A DNA stretch of 64,000 nucleotides from Stakelama pacifica (GCF_004361835.1 NZ_SNWD01000005.1:62001-126000), one strand, 5' to 3'. Positions 47,735 to 56,739 are shown, counted from the first letter of the stretch. Notes: a model not told the origin generated them from the letters alone. Program-made: numbers and translations.

Positions 47735-47823
47735 CGTCACCCGCGAGCCCCGAAAGGGCGCGGCAATCCAGAAGCGACACGCGCATCGCTGAATCCCCGC
47801 GTCGCTGCGCTCCTCGCGATGAC
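47735..47823. repeat. REP-like inverted repeat (GTCATCGCGAG type)
   Basis: Left arm CGTCACCCGCGAGCCCCGAA plus GGGCGCGGCAATCCAG; the right arm in reverse complement reads GGTCATCGCGAGGAGCGCAG plus CGACGCGGGGATTCA. The arms agree in GTCA-cGCGAG, in GCG and in AATCC/GATTC-type ends, with some mismatches. It is a different family from the CTTCGACAAGC elements. Confidence 0.55.
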
Positions 47824-47881
47824 CACCTTGGCAGTCGGCCAGGGGTAATTTGCATAGCGGCCTGCATACCCTGATAACAAA

Positions 47882-47913
47882 GCGGGGCCCCGGCGTATCC
47901 GCCGAAGCCCCGC
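47882..47913 (-). terminator. hairpin likely ending the sucC transcript
   Basis: GCGGGGC (47882-47888) and GCCCCGC (47907-47913) form the outer stem, with CGGC-GTATCC-GCCG inside. On the minus strand it is followed by TTTGTT. It lies 85 bases after the sucC stop, so termination by this hairpin is likely but not certain. Confidence 0.5.
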
Positions 47914-47997
47914 ATTGTTCGCAAAATCGCGTCTTCCGGCCCGAAGTCCCGCCGCGCGTCGCGCGCTGCGGCGGGGTCCGGTTGCCGGAAAAAACGA

Positions 47998-49197
47998 TCA
48001 GGCCGCCTGCTTCACTTCGGCAACGATCTTCTGCGCGGCATCGCCCAGATCATTGGCCGACACGATCGGCAGACCGGAGTTTTCGAGGATTTCCTTGCCC
48101 TTTTCGACGTTCGTGCCTTCCAGACGCACGACCAGCGGAACCGACAAGTTCACTTCCTTCGCCGCCGCGACGATGCCGTCGGCGATGATGTCGCAGCGCA
48201 TGATGCCGCCGAAAATATTGACGAGGATGCCCTTCACCGCGGGATCGCTCAGAATGATCTTGAACGCCGCGGTCACCTTTTCCTTGTTCGCGCCGCCGCC
48301 GACGTCAAGGAAGTTGGCCGGGAACATGCCGTTCAGCTTGATGATGTCCATCGTAGCCATGGCAAGGCCTGCGCCATTGACCATGCAACCAATGTCACCG
48401 TCCAGCTTGATATAGGCGAGATCGTGCTTCGACGCTTCCAGCTCCATCGGGTCTTCTTCGGTTTCGTCGCGCAGTTCCATCAGGTCCTTGTGACGGAACA
48501 TCGCGTTCGAATCGAAACCGACCTTGGCGTCGAGCACCATCAGCTTGTCGTCTTCGGTAACGGCCAGCGGGTTGATTTCGATCTGGCTGGCATCGGTGCC
48601 CTGAAACGCTTCGTACAGCTTTGCAGCAGTCTTCTGCGCCTGCTTGGCAAGGTCGCCGGTCAGGCCGAGTGCCTTGGCTACCGCGCGGCCATGATGCGGC
48701 ATGAAGCCGGTTGCCGGGTCGATATCCATGGTGTGGATCTTTTCCGGGCTGTTATGCGCGACATCTTCGATGTCCATGCCGCCCTCGGTCGATGCAACCA
48801 TCGCGACGCGGCCGCTTGCACGATCGACCAGCACGGCAAGGTAGAATTCCTTGGCGATGTCGACGCCGTCGGTGACGTACAGGCGGTTGACCTGCTTGCC
48901 CGCATCGCCGGTCTGTACGGTGACCAGCGTATTGCCCAGCATGTCCTTCGCGGCTGCTTCGACTTCGTCGAACGTCTTGGCGAGTCGCACACCGCCCTTG
49001 GCGTCGGGGCCGAGCTCCTTGAACTTGCCCTTGCCGCGTCCACCGGCATGGATCTGCGCCTTGACGACATAAAGCGGTCCGGGGAGCTTCTTGGCGGCTT
49101 CGACCGCTTCCTCGACGCTCATCGCTGCAAAGCCGGCGGGCACGGGCACGCCGAACTTCGCAAGCAATTCTTTGGCCTGATATTCATGGATATTCAT
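47998..49197 (-). CDS. sucC: succinate-CoA ligase (ADP-forming) beta subunit
   Basis: A 399-residue SucC of the TCA cycle, which pairs with SucD to make succinate, ATP and CoA from succinyl-CoA. It starts [20 protein letters not shown], has the ATP-grasp nucleotide site [19 protein letters not shown], and ends with the CoA-ligase domain ([21 protein letters not shown], then [20 protein letters not shown]). The alpha subunit gene sucD is not adjacent; a different locus must supply it. Confidence 0.97.
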   Translation of the reverse strand: MNIHEYQAKELLAKFGVPVPAGFAAMSVEEAVEAAKKLPGPLYVVKAQIHAGGRGKGKFKELGPDAKGGVRLAKTFDEVEAAAKDMLGNTLVTVQTGDAGKQVNRLYVTDGVDIAKEFYLAVLVDRASGRVAMVASTEGGMDIEDVAHNSPEKIHTMDIDPATGFMPHHGRAVAKALGLTGDLAKQAQKTAAKLYEAFQGTDASQIEINPLAVTEDDKLMVLDAKVGFDSNAMFRHKDLMELRDETEEDPMELEASKHDLAYIKLDGDIGCMVNGAGLAMATMDIIKLNGMFPANFLDVGGGANKEKVTAAFKIILSDPAVKGILVNIFGGIMRCDIIADGIVAAAKEVNLSVPLVVRLEGTNVEKGKEILENSGLPIVSANDLGDAAQKIVAEVKQAA

Positions 49198-49372
49198 GTG
49201 GGCGTGCCTTCCGTTCGAAAGATCGGGAAATTTTGCGTTGCGCTAAAGCATAACGGGCGCTGCGAATCCACCCCTTGCGGCTTCACAAACTTCTTTGTTG
49301 CTGCATGTGCGATGCAATATCAATGCGACGGTTGCTCTCGCTAAAGCCTCTGGTCCCGACTATAAGGGGAAT

Positions 49373-49891
49373 ATGAGCGTTTCTATGGGCTTCGCGCTGT
49401 TTCTCGCCACCGTGCTCGGCATGGAGGGCTTTGCCTATGTCATGCACCGCTGGGTCATGCACGGGCCGGGCTGGTTTCTGCACAAAAGCCATCATCGCCC
49501 CCGCACCGGGAACTGGGAACTGAACGACCTGTACGCTGCGATTTTCGCCGTGCCCTCGTTCGTGATGCTGCTCGGCGGGGTGCATCTCGGCTGGTGGCCG
49601 GGCTTTGCGTGGATCGGGGCAGGGGTCGCTGCCTATGGCGCGATCTATTTCGGCTTTCACGACATCATCGTGCACCGCCGCGTCGGACATCGTTATGTCC
49701 CGCGCTCGCGCTATATGAAGCGGATTATTCAGGCGCATCGCCTCCATCATGCCGTTGAAACGAAGCACGGCACGGTCAGTTTCGGATTTTTATGGGCGCC
49801 GAAGCCTGAGGCGCTGAAAGCCGAACTCAACCGGCGCGGCAATGCGGGCGTGCGCGCACCTGCCGGGGATCGCGACCGGCAGGCGGCCTGA
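49373..49891 (+). CDS. crtZ: beta-carotene hydroxylase CrtZ
   Basis: A 172-residue membrane di-iron hydroxylase of the fatty acid hydroxylase superfamily that adds 3-hydroxyl groups to beta-ionone rings (beta-carotene to zeaxanthin). Histidine boxes are HRWVMHGPGWFLHKSHHRP, HDIIVHRRVGHR and HRLHHAVETKHG. The ATG at 49373 follows AAGGGGA; a longer frame upstream was rejected. Sphingomonads usually accumulate zeaxanthin or nostoxanthin. No other crt gene is in the window. Confidence 0.93.
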   Translation: MSVSMGFALFLATVLGMEGFAYVMHRWVMHGPGWFLHKSHHRPRTGNWELNDLYAAIFAVPSFVMLLGGVHLGWWPGFAWIGAGVAAYGAIYFGFHDIIVHRRVGHRYVPRSRYMKRIIQAHRLHHAVETKHGTVSFGFLWAPKPEALKAELNRRGNAGVRAPAGDRDRQAA

Positions 49892-49899
49892 GGCGCGGC

Positions 49900-50298
49900 A
49901 TGTTCGACTGGCTCGGCCGCACGCTGCTGCTCATCCTTAGCGGGCTCGCGACCTTCGCCGTCCTCCTTTCGCTGCAAAGCGCCTCGCAAGTGGACATGAG
50001 CGAGCGGACGGCAAACGCCCCGGTTTCCGCGCCCTCGCCCGATATGCCGGACAGCGTGGAGGGCGACGGGCGTCAACTTAACCGCGAATCGCAACCTTAT
50101 GGTGACGCCCCGGCACCATCGCGGCCCGGCGAACCCACGCAAATCCGCGCCCCAGCCGGACCCGAGCGCGAAACCGCCAAATGGCTCCGCGCGGCAACTT
50201 ATGCACTTTTGGCACTTACCGGATTCGTCGCCGCCGGACTTATCGTCCTGCTCAAAATCACTGCGATTTTAAGCAGGATCGCCGACCGCCGCGATTAA
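49900..50298 (+). CDS. hypothetical two-span membrane protein
   Basis: A 132-residue protein with an N-terminal helix ([25 protein letters not shown]), a Pro/Ser/Asp-rich middle of about 65 residues, and a C-terminal helix ([26 protein letters not shown]) followed by RIADRRD. I do not recognise a family. It follows crtZ by nine bases and overlaps the prs stop by four bases, tail to tail, so it may be on the crtZ transcript. Confidence 0.65.
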   Translation: MFDWLGRTLLLILSGLATFAVLLSLQSASQVDMSERTANAPVSAPSPDMPDSVEGDGRQLNRESQPYGDAPAPSRPGEPTQIRAPAGPERETAKWLRAATYALLALTGFVAAGLIVLLKITAILSRIADRRD

Positions 50299-51230
50299 TC
50301 GAAAAGGCTGGAAACCGACGCTTCTTCGGCGATTCGCCGCATCGCTTCGGCCAGCAGCGGAGCGATGGTGAGGTGCCGGATCTTCTGCGCCTTCGAAATA
50401 ACCTCGTGATTCCCGATCGAATCGGTAATCACCAGTTCCTCCAGCGCCGATTTTTCGACCCGCGCCACCGCGCCGCCCGAAAGTACGCCATGCGTACAAT
50501 AAGCCACGACGCCCTCGGCTCCCGCCTCTTTCAGCGCAGCCGCTGCGTTGCACAGCGTTCCGGCTGAATCGACGATATCATCGATCAGGATGCAGAATCG
50601 TCCCGACACATCGCCGATGATGTTCATCACCTCCGATTCGCCCGGCCGCTCGCGCCGCTTATCGACAATCGCGAGCGGCGCGTTATCGAGCCGCTTGGCA
50701 AGCGAGCGCGCACGCACCACGCCGCCGACATCGGGCGACACGACCATCAGATTCTTGTCGGAAAACCGTGCCTTGATGTCTTCGCTCATCACCGGCGCGG
50801 CGTAGAGATTGTCGGTCGGGATATCGAAAAATCCCTGAATCTGTCCCGCATGCAGATCGACCGAAAGCACGCGATCGGCACCCGCCGTGGTGATCAGGTT
50901 CGCGACCAGCTTGGCCGAAATCGGGGTGCGCGGGCCGGGTTTGCGATCCTGCCGGGCATAGCCGAAATAGGGCAGCACCGCCGTGATCCGCCGCGCCGAT
51001 GCGCGCCGCAGCGCGTCGATACAGATCAGCAGCTCCATAAGGTTGTCATTGGCGGGATAGGCTGTCGACTGGAGGACGAAAACGTCCTCGCCGCGCACAT
51101 TTTCCAGAATCTCGACAAAGATTTCCTCGTCCGCGAAGCGCCGGACATTCGCGCTGGTCAGCGGAATCTCCAGATATTTCGCGATCGCATCGCCGAGCGG
51201 AAGGTTCGAATTGCCCGCCAGAAGCTTCAT
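50295..51230 (-). CDS. prs: ribose-phosphate pyrophosphokinase
   Basis: A 311-residue PRPP synthase (ribose 5-phosphate plus ATP to PRPP plus AMP), which supplies purines, pyrimidines, His and NAD. It starts [20 protein letters not shown], has [19 protein letters not shown], the flexible [20 protein letters not shown], and the PRPP-binding loop [14 protein letters not shown]. It is a single gene. Confidence 0.97.
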   Translation of the reverse strand: MKLLAGNSNLPLGDAIAKYLEIPLTSANVRRFADEEIFVEILENVRGEDVFVLQSTAYPANDNLMELLICIDALRRASARRITAVLPYFGYARQDRKPGPRTPISAKLVANLITTAGADRVLSVDLHAGQIQGFFDIPTDNLYAAPVMSEDIKARFSDKNLMVVSPDVGGVVRARSLAKRLDNAPLAIVDKRRERPGESEVMNIIGDVSGRFCILIDDIVDSAGTLCNAAAALKEAGAEGVVAYCTHGVLSGGAVARVEKSALEELVITDSIGNHEVISKAQKIRHLTIAPLLAEAMRRIAEEASVSSLFD

Positions 51231-51343
51231 TGCGCGCCATTCTCCCTGATTTGTGCGCCTGTACTCGCGCCCTCCTTAGAGAGGGTGTGCGAATACGAAA
51301 AGGGGCATTGCCGCTCTCGCCTGCGCTTCCTAACAGGCGATGC

Positions 51344-52666
51344 ATGGTCATTACCCGTTTTGCCCCGAGTCCGACAGGCCGCCTGCATGTCGGCAATCTG
51401 CGTACCGCAATCCACAACTGGATGCTCGCGCGCCAGCAAAACGGTCGGTTTCTGCTGCGCATCGACGATACCGATGCCGAACGTTCGCGCGAAGAATATG
51501 TCGATTCGATCCGCGAGGATCTCGAATGGCTCGGCATGACCCCCGATGCCGAGGCGCGCCAGTCCGACCGTTTCGATATGTACGAAGCGCGGTTCGAGGC
51601 GTTGCGCGCTGCGGAGCGAATCTACCCTGCTTATGAAACGCCGCAGGAACTCGACCTCAAGCGCAAGGTTCTGCTGGGCCGCGGTTTGCCGCCGGTTTAC
51701 GACCGCGCCGCGCTCGCCCTGACTGACGAAGCGCGCGCGAAGCTGAAGGCCGACGGGCACCGCCCGCACTGGCGCTTCCGCCTCGACCATAGCGCCGCGA
51801 TCGAATGGGACGACATGGTTCGCGGCCCCCAGCGCTTCGATCCCGAAAAAATCAGCGATCCTGTCATCCGCCGCGCCGATGGATCGTGGCTCTACCTGCT
51901 CCCCTCGGTCATCGATGATATCGACCTTGGCATCACCCATGTCGTGCGCGGTGAGGACCATGTCACCAACACCGCAGTTCAGGTGCAGATGTTTGCAGCG
52001 ATGGGCGCAACACCGCCTCGCTTCGCGCATGAAGCGCTGCTGACCGGCGCGGAGGGCAAATTGTCGAAGCGGCTCGGCTCGCTCGGAATCGCTCATTTTC
52101 GCGAGGCGGGGGTCGAGCCGGTCACGCTGATCGCGCTGCTCGCCCGGCTCGGCACCAGCGACCCGGTCGAACCGGTGACATCGCCCGAGCCGCTCATCGA
52201 AACCTTGGATTTTTCGCGCTTCGGCCGGGCACCGGCGCGGTTCGATGAGGAAGACCTCACCGCACTTAATGCGCGGATCGTTCACCAGCTTCCCTATGCA
52301 GCGGTGGCGGACCGGCTTCCGGCAACGATCGGCGAAGCGGGCTGGGAGGCGATCCGGCCCAATCTGGCGCGAGTCGCCGATGCCGCCGACTGGTGGCGAA
52401 TCGTAGAAGGACCAGTCGACGCCCCCGATCCCGGCGAGGACGCCGATTATCTGCAACAGGCCGCCGACATCGCAGCGGGCATCGACTGGTCCGACGACCC
52501 CTGGCACGCGCTGACGACCCCGCTGAAAGAATCGACCGGCCGCAAGGGCAAGGCGCTGTTTCTCCCGCTTCGGCGAGCGCTGACCGGAATGGACCGCGGG
52601 CCCGATATGGCGGCGCTGCTGCCGTTGATCGGCCGCGACCGCGCGATCGAACGTCTCAGCGTTTAA
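51344..52666 (+). CDS. gltX: glutamyl-tRNA synthetase, short alphaproteobacterial type
   Basis: A 440-residue class I GluRS. The start MVITRFAPSPTGRLHVGNLR has the HIGH motif (RLHVGN) and KLSKRLGSLG is the KMSKS motif. Alphaproteobacteria commonly have two GluRS enzymes and lack GlnRS, so one usually mischarges tRNA-Gln for the GatCAB route. Which role this copy has cannot be told by eye. The ATG at 51344 is clear; the frame upstream is non-coding. It is longer than GluQ-RS (about 300 residues), so that assignment is ruled out. Confidence 0.94.
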   Translation: MVITRFAPSPTGRLHVGNLRTAIHNWMLARQQNGRFLLRIDDTDAERSREEYVDSIREDLEWLGMTPDAEARQSDRFDMYEARFEALRAAERIYPAYETPQELDLKRKVLLGRGLPPVYDRAALALTDEARAKLKADGHRPHWRFRLDHSAAIEWDDMVRGPQRFDPEKISDPVIRRADGSWLYLLPSVIDDIDLGITHVVRGEDHVTNTAVQVQMFAAMGATPPRFAHEALLTGAEGKLSKRLGSLGIAHFREAGVEPVTLIALLARLGTSDPVEPVTSPEPLIETLDFSRFGRAPARFDEEDLTALNARIVHQLPYAAVADRLPATIGEAGWEAIRPNLARVADAADWWRIVEGPVDAPDPGEDADYLQQAADIAAGIDWSDDPWHALTTPLKESTGRKGKALFLPLRRALTGMDRGPDMAALLPLIGRDRAIERLSV

Positions 52667-52705
52667 GGAGTCGCGTAGTGTAATATTGTCTCGCCGTCCA
52701 AAACA

Positions 52706-52724
52706 GCGTAATGTTGTAACATAA
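52706..52724 (+). promoter_or_regulatory. operator-like motif before tonB, shared with the zinc-receptor promoter
   Basis: The sequence contains ATGTT-GT-AACAT (52711-52722), a perfect 5-bp inverted repeat with a two-base centre. It also contains GTAA-TGTT-GTAACATAA (52708-52724), which shares GTAA-four bases-GTAACATAA with the palindrome at 31603-31625. It lies 18 bases before the tonB start. A metal-dependent repressor of the Fur/Zur family is the likely binder. Confidence 0.5.
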
Positions 52725-52741
52725 ATGACAGGAGAGGCGGT

Positions 52742-53410
52742 ATGAACGGACAAGGGTATCGCGGAAATAGCGGCATCGATGCGCGCACTGCGGGAATTGC
52801 GCTGATCATCACAGCGCTGCCGATCGTGGGACTGGCGCTCACCAATCCCACCTTCCAGCAGCATAGCGAGCAAATCTTTCAGATGTATCCGGTCTCCATT
52901 CCGGAAGTGCCGCCGCCCGACCCCGAACCGATCTCGCAGCCGGAAACGCAGCGCAGCGAGAGCGCGCCGACCGATCAGAAAATCGTGGTACCCGACCCGA
53001 TCGTTCCGACAGCGACCGACTTTCCACCGATCGCAACCACCTTCGATCCTCCGCCGGTTCCGACGCTCGATCCGGCCGGGTCCGGAAGCGGCGGGGAGGC
53101 AAAGCCCGCGGCGCTGCCGGAGCCCGTTCTCGCTGCGCCGCGCCCCGATCCGCGCTATCTGGCGCAGTTTCAGCCGGATTATCCGGCATCGGAACGGCGC
53201 AACAATCATGAGGGCATTGTCGTCGTCCGCGTGCTGGTCGGCATCAACGGCCGGGTAAAGGCAGTCGAAAAAGTCAGCGCGGCGAGCGACGCTTTTTACC
53301 AGGCGACGCGCGAACAGGCGCTTTCCGCCTGGCGTTTCAAACCCGCCACCCGCGACGGCGTGCCCGTCGAGCAATGGTATACCAGCAGGGTACGTTTCGA
53401 ACTTCATTGA
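52742..53410 (+). CDS. tonB: energy transducer TonB
   Basis: A 222-residue TonB. It has one N-terminal membrane helix (TAGIALIITALPIVGLAL, about residues 16-33), a Pro/Glu-rich periplasmic spacer (about 45-140), and the C-terminal TonB domain FQPDYPASERRNNHEGIVVV, then LVGINGRVKAVEKVSAA and ALSAWRFKPATRDGVPVEQWY. It transfers proton-motive energy from ExbBD to receptors such as the three in this window. No exbB or exbD is adjacent. The helix lacks the usual S-x3-H motif, which is common in distant TonB forms. Confidence 0.9.
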   Translation: MNGQGYRGNSGIDARTAGIALIITALPIVGLALTNPTFQQHSEQIFQMYPVSIPEVPPPDPEPISQPETQRSESAPTDQKIVVPDPIVPTATDFPPIATTFDPPPVPTLDPAGSGSGGEAKPAALPEPVLAAPRPDPRYLAQFQPDYPASERRNNHEGIVVVRVLVGINGRVKAVEKVSAASDAFYQATREQALSAWRFKPATRDGVPVEQWYTSRVRFELH

Positions 53411-53466
53411 CCCGATGCGCGCACAGGGGCTGGTCGTGCGGCCCCGGTGCGCTTATCTTCGCAGCC

Positions 53467-53817
53467 GTGTTCAGTCTCCTGAAATTTCTCTCCCCGCTTC
53501 GGGCCTATCGCGACCTGCGCGGATTTCTGGTCCAGCGGCGGCCGCACGAACTGGTCTTCATGGTCATTGCGGCATTCCTGACGATGATCGTCATTGCCGG
53601 CTTCGTCCATGACAGCCGGGTCGAGGTGCCGTATAAAGAGAATATCATCTATGTCGAAAGCTGGCCGCTGAACCGCAGCGACGCCGAGATTCGCGCCCAG
53701 CAGAAGATCGATATGGAAAAGCAGCGCGAAGACGCGGAAAAGCTTGAAAAGCTGCGCGCCGAACGCCGCGCGCAATTCCAACGGATCGACAACAGCCTCG
53801 ACAGTTGGGGCTTTTGA
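53467..53817 (+). CDS. hypothetical membrane-anchored coiled-coil protein
   Basis: A 116-residue protein starting with GTG at 53467. It has a basic N-terminus (MFSLLKFLSPLRAYRDLRGFL), one helix (LVFMVIAAFLTMIVIAGFV, about residues 33-51), and a charged coiled-coil tail (DMEKQREDAEKLEKLRAERRAQFQRI). I do not recognise a family. Its stop overlaps the possible TTG start of ribD, so the two are probably translated together. The role could be in membrane organisation; nothing more can be said. Confidence 0.7.
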   Translation: MFSLLKFLSPLRAYRDLRGFLVQRRPHELVFMVIAAFLTMIVIAGFVHDSRVEVPYKENIIYVESWPLNRSDAEIRAQQKIDMEKQREDAEKLEKLRAERRAQFQRIDNSLDSWGF

Positions 53818-54785
53818 ACCACGCCCGCCGGATGGGAGCGGCGCTCGCGCTGTCGTTGCGCGCGCGTGGGCGAACGGCGCCCAATCCCAATGTCGGGTGC
53901 GTGATCGTTTCGGATGGACGCGTCGTCGGACGCGGCTGGACTCAGCCCGGCGGGCGTCCCCATGCCGAGGCGATGGCGCTGGCCGAGGCGGGAGAGCGGG
54001 CGCGCGCCGCGACCGCGTATGTCACGCTGGAACCCTGCGCGCATGAATCGCCGCGCGGTCCTGCCTGTTCGGACCTGTTGATCGCCGCCGGTGTGGCGCG
54101 GGTGGTGGTGGCCCTTCGCGACCCCGATCCGCGCACCGACGGCAAGGGGCTGGCGAGACTCGCTGCGGCGGGGATCGAGACGGTGACCGGCATCGGCGAA
54201 TCCGCCGCGCGCGGGGCGATGGCGGGGTTCCTCGCGCGGCAGGCGCTCGGCAGGCCGCACGTTACGCTCAAGCTCGCGACGTCGCTCGACGGCTGTATCG
54301 CAACGGCGGATGGCGAGAGCCGCTGGATAACCGGGCCGGAGTCGCGCGCGCATGCCCATCTCGAGCGCAGTCGGCATGAGGCCATTCTGGTGGGACGCGG
54401 GACGCTGGAGGCAGACCTGCCGAAGCTCGATGTCCGCCTTGCCGGGCTGGAGGATCGATCGCCGCGCCGCATATTGCTGTCATCCCGCGCGCCCGCGCCG
54501 GACGGATGGGAGCGCATCGCCGCGCCGCAGGAGGTTGCTGCGCTGCATGGTGTCGACCATATTCTCATCGAAGGCGGTGCCGCGACTGCGTCCGCTTTCC
54601 TCGCTGCCGATCTGGTCGACCGCCTGCTTATCTATCGCGCGCCGGTCCTGATCGGCGGCGGCGTATCGGCGCTGGGCGATATCGGGCTGAGTACGCTCGG
54701 CGATGTGCATGGGCGCTGGGCCTTGTCGGACCGGCGGCAGCTTGGCACCGACCTTCTTGAAATCTATCAGCGCGTCAGGAGTTGA
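53814..54785 (+). CDS. ribD: bifunctional riboflavin deaminase/reductase RibD
   Basis: A 323-residue enzyme for the second and third riboflavin steps. The deaminase half shows the zinc site PHAEAMAL and CAHESPRGPACSD (CxHx..C). The reductase half, from about residue 145, shows LKLATSLDGCIATADGESRWITG and LIEGGAATASAFL for NADPH and substrate. The start is unsettled: TTG at 53814 overlaps the preceding stop, TTG at 53805 and ATG at 53832 are alternatives. It begins the ribD-ribE-ribBX-ribH run. Confidence 0.93.
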   Translation: MNHARRMGAALALSLRARGRTAPNPNVGCVIVSDGRVVGRGWTQPGGRPHAEAMALAEAGERARAATAYVTLEPCAHESPRGPACSDLLIAAGVARVVVALRDPDPRTDGKGLARLAAAGIETVTGIGESAARGAMAGFLARQALGRPHVTLKLATSLDGCIATADGESRWITGPESRAHAHLERSRHEAILVGRGTLEADLPKLDVRLAGLEDRSPRRILLSSRAPAPDGWERIAAPQEVAALHGVDHILIEGGAATASAFLAADLVDRLLIYRAPVLIGGGVSALGDIGLSTLGDVHGRWALSDRRQLGTDLLEIYQRVRS

Positions 54786-54789
54786 GGAC

Positions 54790-55398
54790 ATGTTCACCGG
54801 GATCATTACCGATATCGGCCGAATCGAAAGCGTCGATCAGACCGGAGACCTCCGCGTCCGGATCGCTACCCGGTACGAGACGACCGGCATCGATCTCGGC
54901 GCGTCGATCGCCTGTTCGGGGGTGTGCCTGACCGTGGTGGACAAGGGGCCGGGCTGGTTCGCGGTCGATGTGTCGGGCGAAACCGTGTCGCGCAGCGCCA
55001 AAGGCATGTGGCATGCCGGGCGGCGGCTGAACCTCGAACGCGCACTGAAACTCGGCGACGAGCTGGGCGGGCATATCGTAACGGGCCATGTCGACGGCGT
55101 CGGCGAAATCGTCGAGCTTCGCGAAGAGGGTGGATCGATGCGTGTGACGATCGCCGCAGGAGCGGAGGTCGCGCCCTATATCGCCGCCAAGGGGTCGATT
55201 ACCGTCGATGGCATCTCATTGACCGTAAACAGCGTCGAGGATGTCGAGAGCGGCGTTCGCTTCGGCCTCAACATTATCCCGCACACGGCAGAGGTCACGA
55301 CCTTTGCTTCGCTGGAAGTCGGGCAGGCGGTCAATCTGGAGATCGACGTCCTTGCCCGCTATCTCAAACGCATGCAGCAGCTCAGCATCACATCGTGA
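54790..55398 (+). CDS. ribE: riboflavin synthase alpha chain
   Basis: A 202-residue RibE made of two similar lumazine-binding halves: MFTGIITDIGRIESVDQTGD and, from about residue 100, IVTGHVDGVGEIVELREEGG. It dismutates two 6,7-dimethyl-8-ribityllumazine molecules to riboflavin and a pyrimidine that is recycled by RibH. It follows ribD by four bases. Its last codons form the left arm of the inverted repeat at 55386-55405. Confidence 0.96.
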   Translation: MFTGIITDIGRIESVDQTGDLRVRIATRYETTGIDLGASIACSGVCLTVVDKGPGWFAVDVSGETVSRSAKGMWHAGRRLNLERALKLGDELGGHIVTGHVDGVGEIVELREEGGSMRVTIAAGAEVAPYIAAKGSITVDGISLTVNSVEDVESGVRFGLNIIPHTAEVTTFASLEVGQAVNLEIDVLARYLKRMQQLSITS

Positions 55399-55436
55399 TG
55401 TGATGAATTGCTTTGGCGACGCGCTTTCGATGTGAT
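55386..55436 (+). promoter_or_regulatory. inverted repeat and extra half-site, possible RibBX operator
   Basis: CATCACATC-GT-GATGTGATG (55386-55405) is a perfect 9-bp inverted repeat with a two-base spacer across the ribE stop. A third half-site, GATGTGAT, lies at 55429-55436, 13 bases before the ribBX ATG. The repeat sits between ribE and the gene for a RibB protein that carries its own helix-turn-helix, so self-control at this site is a reasonable reading. It can also fold as a short RNA hairpin. Confidence 0.55.
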
Positions 55437-55448
55437 AGAGACGCCGCC

Positions 55449-56738
55449 ATGAGCATTTCCCTGATCGATCGTGTTCGCGACCTGGTCGCGTCGGGCGAGA
55501 CCAGCAAGGCAGGGCTTGCCCGCGCCGCCGGTCTCCACGCCAATTCGCTGCGCCGGCTGGAAGAGGCCGACTGGAACCCCACGGCGGAGACGCTGCGCAA
55601 GCTGGAACGGTTTCTGGCGCGCGGCGACAACAGCGCGGTGATCGCGAGCACCGAGGAGATTGTGAACGAGGCGCGCAACGGCCGCATGTTCATTCTTGTC
55701 GATGACGAAGATCGCGAGAATGAGGGCGATCTGGTCATCCCGGCGCAGATGGCGACGCCCGATGCGATCAACTTCATGGCGCGCTATGGTCGCGGGCTGA
55801 TCTGTCTGTCGCTCACCAAGGCACGCGTCGACGAACTCGGCCTCGACCTGATGAGTCGCAAGAACGGCACACGGCACGAAACCGCCTTCACCACCTCGAT
55901 CGAGGCGCGCGACGGCGTCACCACCGGCATTTCCGCTGCCGACCGGGCGCGTACGGTTGCGGTGGCGATCGATTCGTCCAAGGGGGCGGAGCATATCGTC
56001 ACCCCCGGCCATGTCTTCCCATTGGTCGCGCGCGAAGGCGGCGTGCTGGTGCGAGCGGGCCATACCGAGGCGGCGGTCGATGTATCGCGGCTCGCCGGGC
56101 TCAATCCTTCGGGCGTGATCTGCGAGATCATGAAGGATGACGGGACGATGGCGCGGCTCGACGATCTGATCGAATTCGCCGAAGTTCATGGGCTGAAGAT
56201 CGGGACGATCCGCGACCTGATCGAATATCGCCGCCGCCACGACCATCTGGTCGAGCGCCGCTCCGAAGCCGTGTTCACCAGCGACTGGGGCGGCGAGTGG
56301 CAGGCAGTGAGCTTCTGGAACAAGGCCGCCTGCACGGAACAGGTCGCGCTGGTCAAAGGCCGGATCGACCCCGACAAGCCGACTCTGGTGCGCATGCACG
56401 CGCTGTCGCCCTTTGCCGATCTGTTCGGCGAGACGGGAGATCGCGGCGGGCTGCTCCGCCGGTCGATGGAAATCATCGGCGAAGCGGGGGCGGGCGTCGT
56501 CGTGGTCATCAACAAGCCGCGCGCCGATGCCTTCACCACCGCGATTCAGGCTAAGTCGGGCGAGCGTCCGGCGTCGGATATGGAGGAACTGCGCGACTAT
56601 GGCGTCGGCGCGATGATCCTCAACGAACTGGGCGTCGAGGAAATGGAATTGCTGACCAACAGCCATCACACGCTGGTCGGGCTGGACGGCTATGGCCTGT
56701 CGGTCGTCGGCGAGCGTCCCATCGATCTGGAGAAATAA
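55449..56738 (+). CDS. ribB: HTH-fused 3,4-dihydroxy-2-butanone 4-phosphate synthase with degenerate RibA domain (RibBX)
   Basis: A 429-residue three-part protein. Residues 3-56 form a helix-turn-helix of Xre/Cro type ([22 protein letters not shown]), residues 65-275 form RibB with the acidic active site [10 protein letters not shown] (85-94), and the rest is shaped like GTP cyclohydrolase II. The last domain has no cysteines at the zinc position; the usual SECLTGD..LRCDCG stretch reads [18 protein letters not shown]. It therefore should not cut GTP. RibB makes the four-carbon unit for lumazine from ribulose 5-phosphate. A true RibA must exist elsewhere. A TTG 36 bases upstream is an alternative start. 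Confidence 0.9.
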   Translation: MSISLIDRVRDLVASGETSKAGLARAAGLHANSLRRLEEADWNPTAETLRKLERFLARGDNSAVIASTEEIVNEARNGRMFILVDDEDRENEGDLVIPAQMATPDAINFMARYGRGLICLSLTKARVDELGLDLMSRKNGTRHETAFTTSIEARDGVTTGISAADRARTVAVAIDSSKGAEHIVTPGHVFPLVAREGGVLVRAGHTEAAVDVSRLAGLNPSGVICEIMKDDGTMARLDDLIEFAEVHGLKIGTIRDLIEYRRRHDHLVERRSEAVFTSDWGGEWQAVSFWNKAACTEQVALVKGRIDPDKPTLVRMHALSPFADLFGETGDRGGLLRRSMEIIGEAGAGVVVVINKPRADAFTTAIQAKSGERPASDMEELRDYGVGAMILNELGVEEMELLTNSHHTLVGLDGYGLSVVGERPIDLEK

Positions 56739-56739
56739 T

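Larger units (their letters stand above)
47567..47997. other. 431-base gap between sucC and etfB with repeats, no gene seen
   Basis: No convincing reading frame. It contains an inverted repeat pair at about 47735-47823, CGTCACCCGCGAG... against the reverse complement of ...CTCCTCGCGATGACC, with GGCAATCCAG and TGAATCCCCG as matching tails. A GC hairpin lies at 47882-47913, and a second one (CCCGCCGC...GCGGCGGG, 47948-47975) lies just after the sucC stop. It should also hold the etfB promoter near 47570-47650. Confidence 0.65.

Noticed and set aside
47948..47975. GC hairpin directly after the sucC stop as a terminator
   Set aside because: The stem is strong, but no T tract follows it on the sucC strand.
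53411..53813. FMN riboswitch before the rib genes
   Set aside because: No FMN core sequence (AGGAT or related conserved loops) was found upstream of ribD or ribBX.
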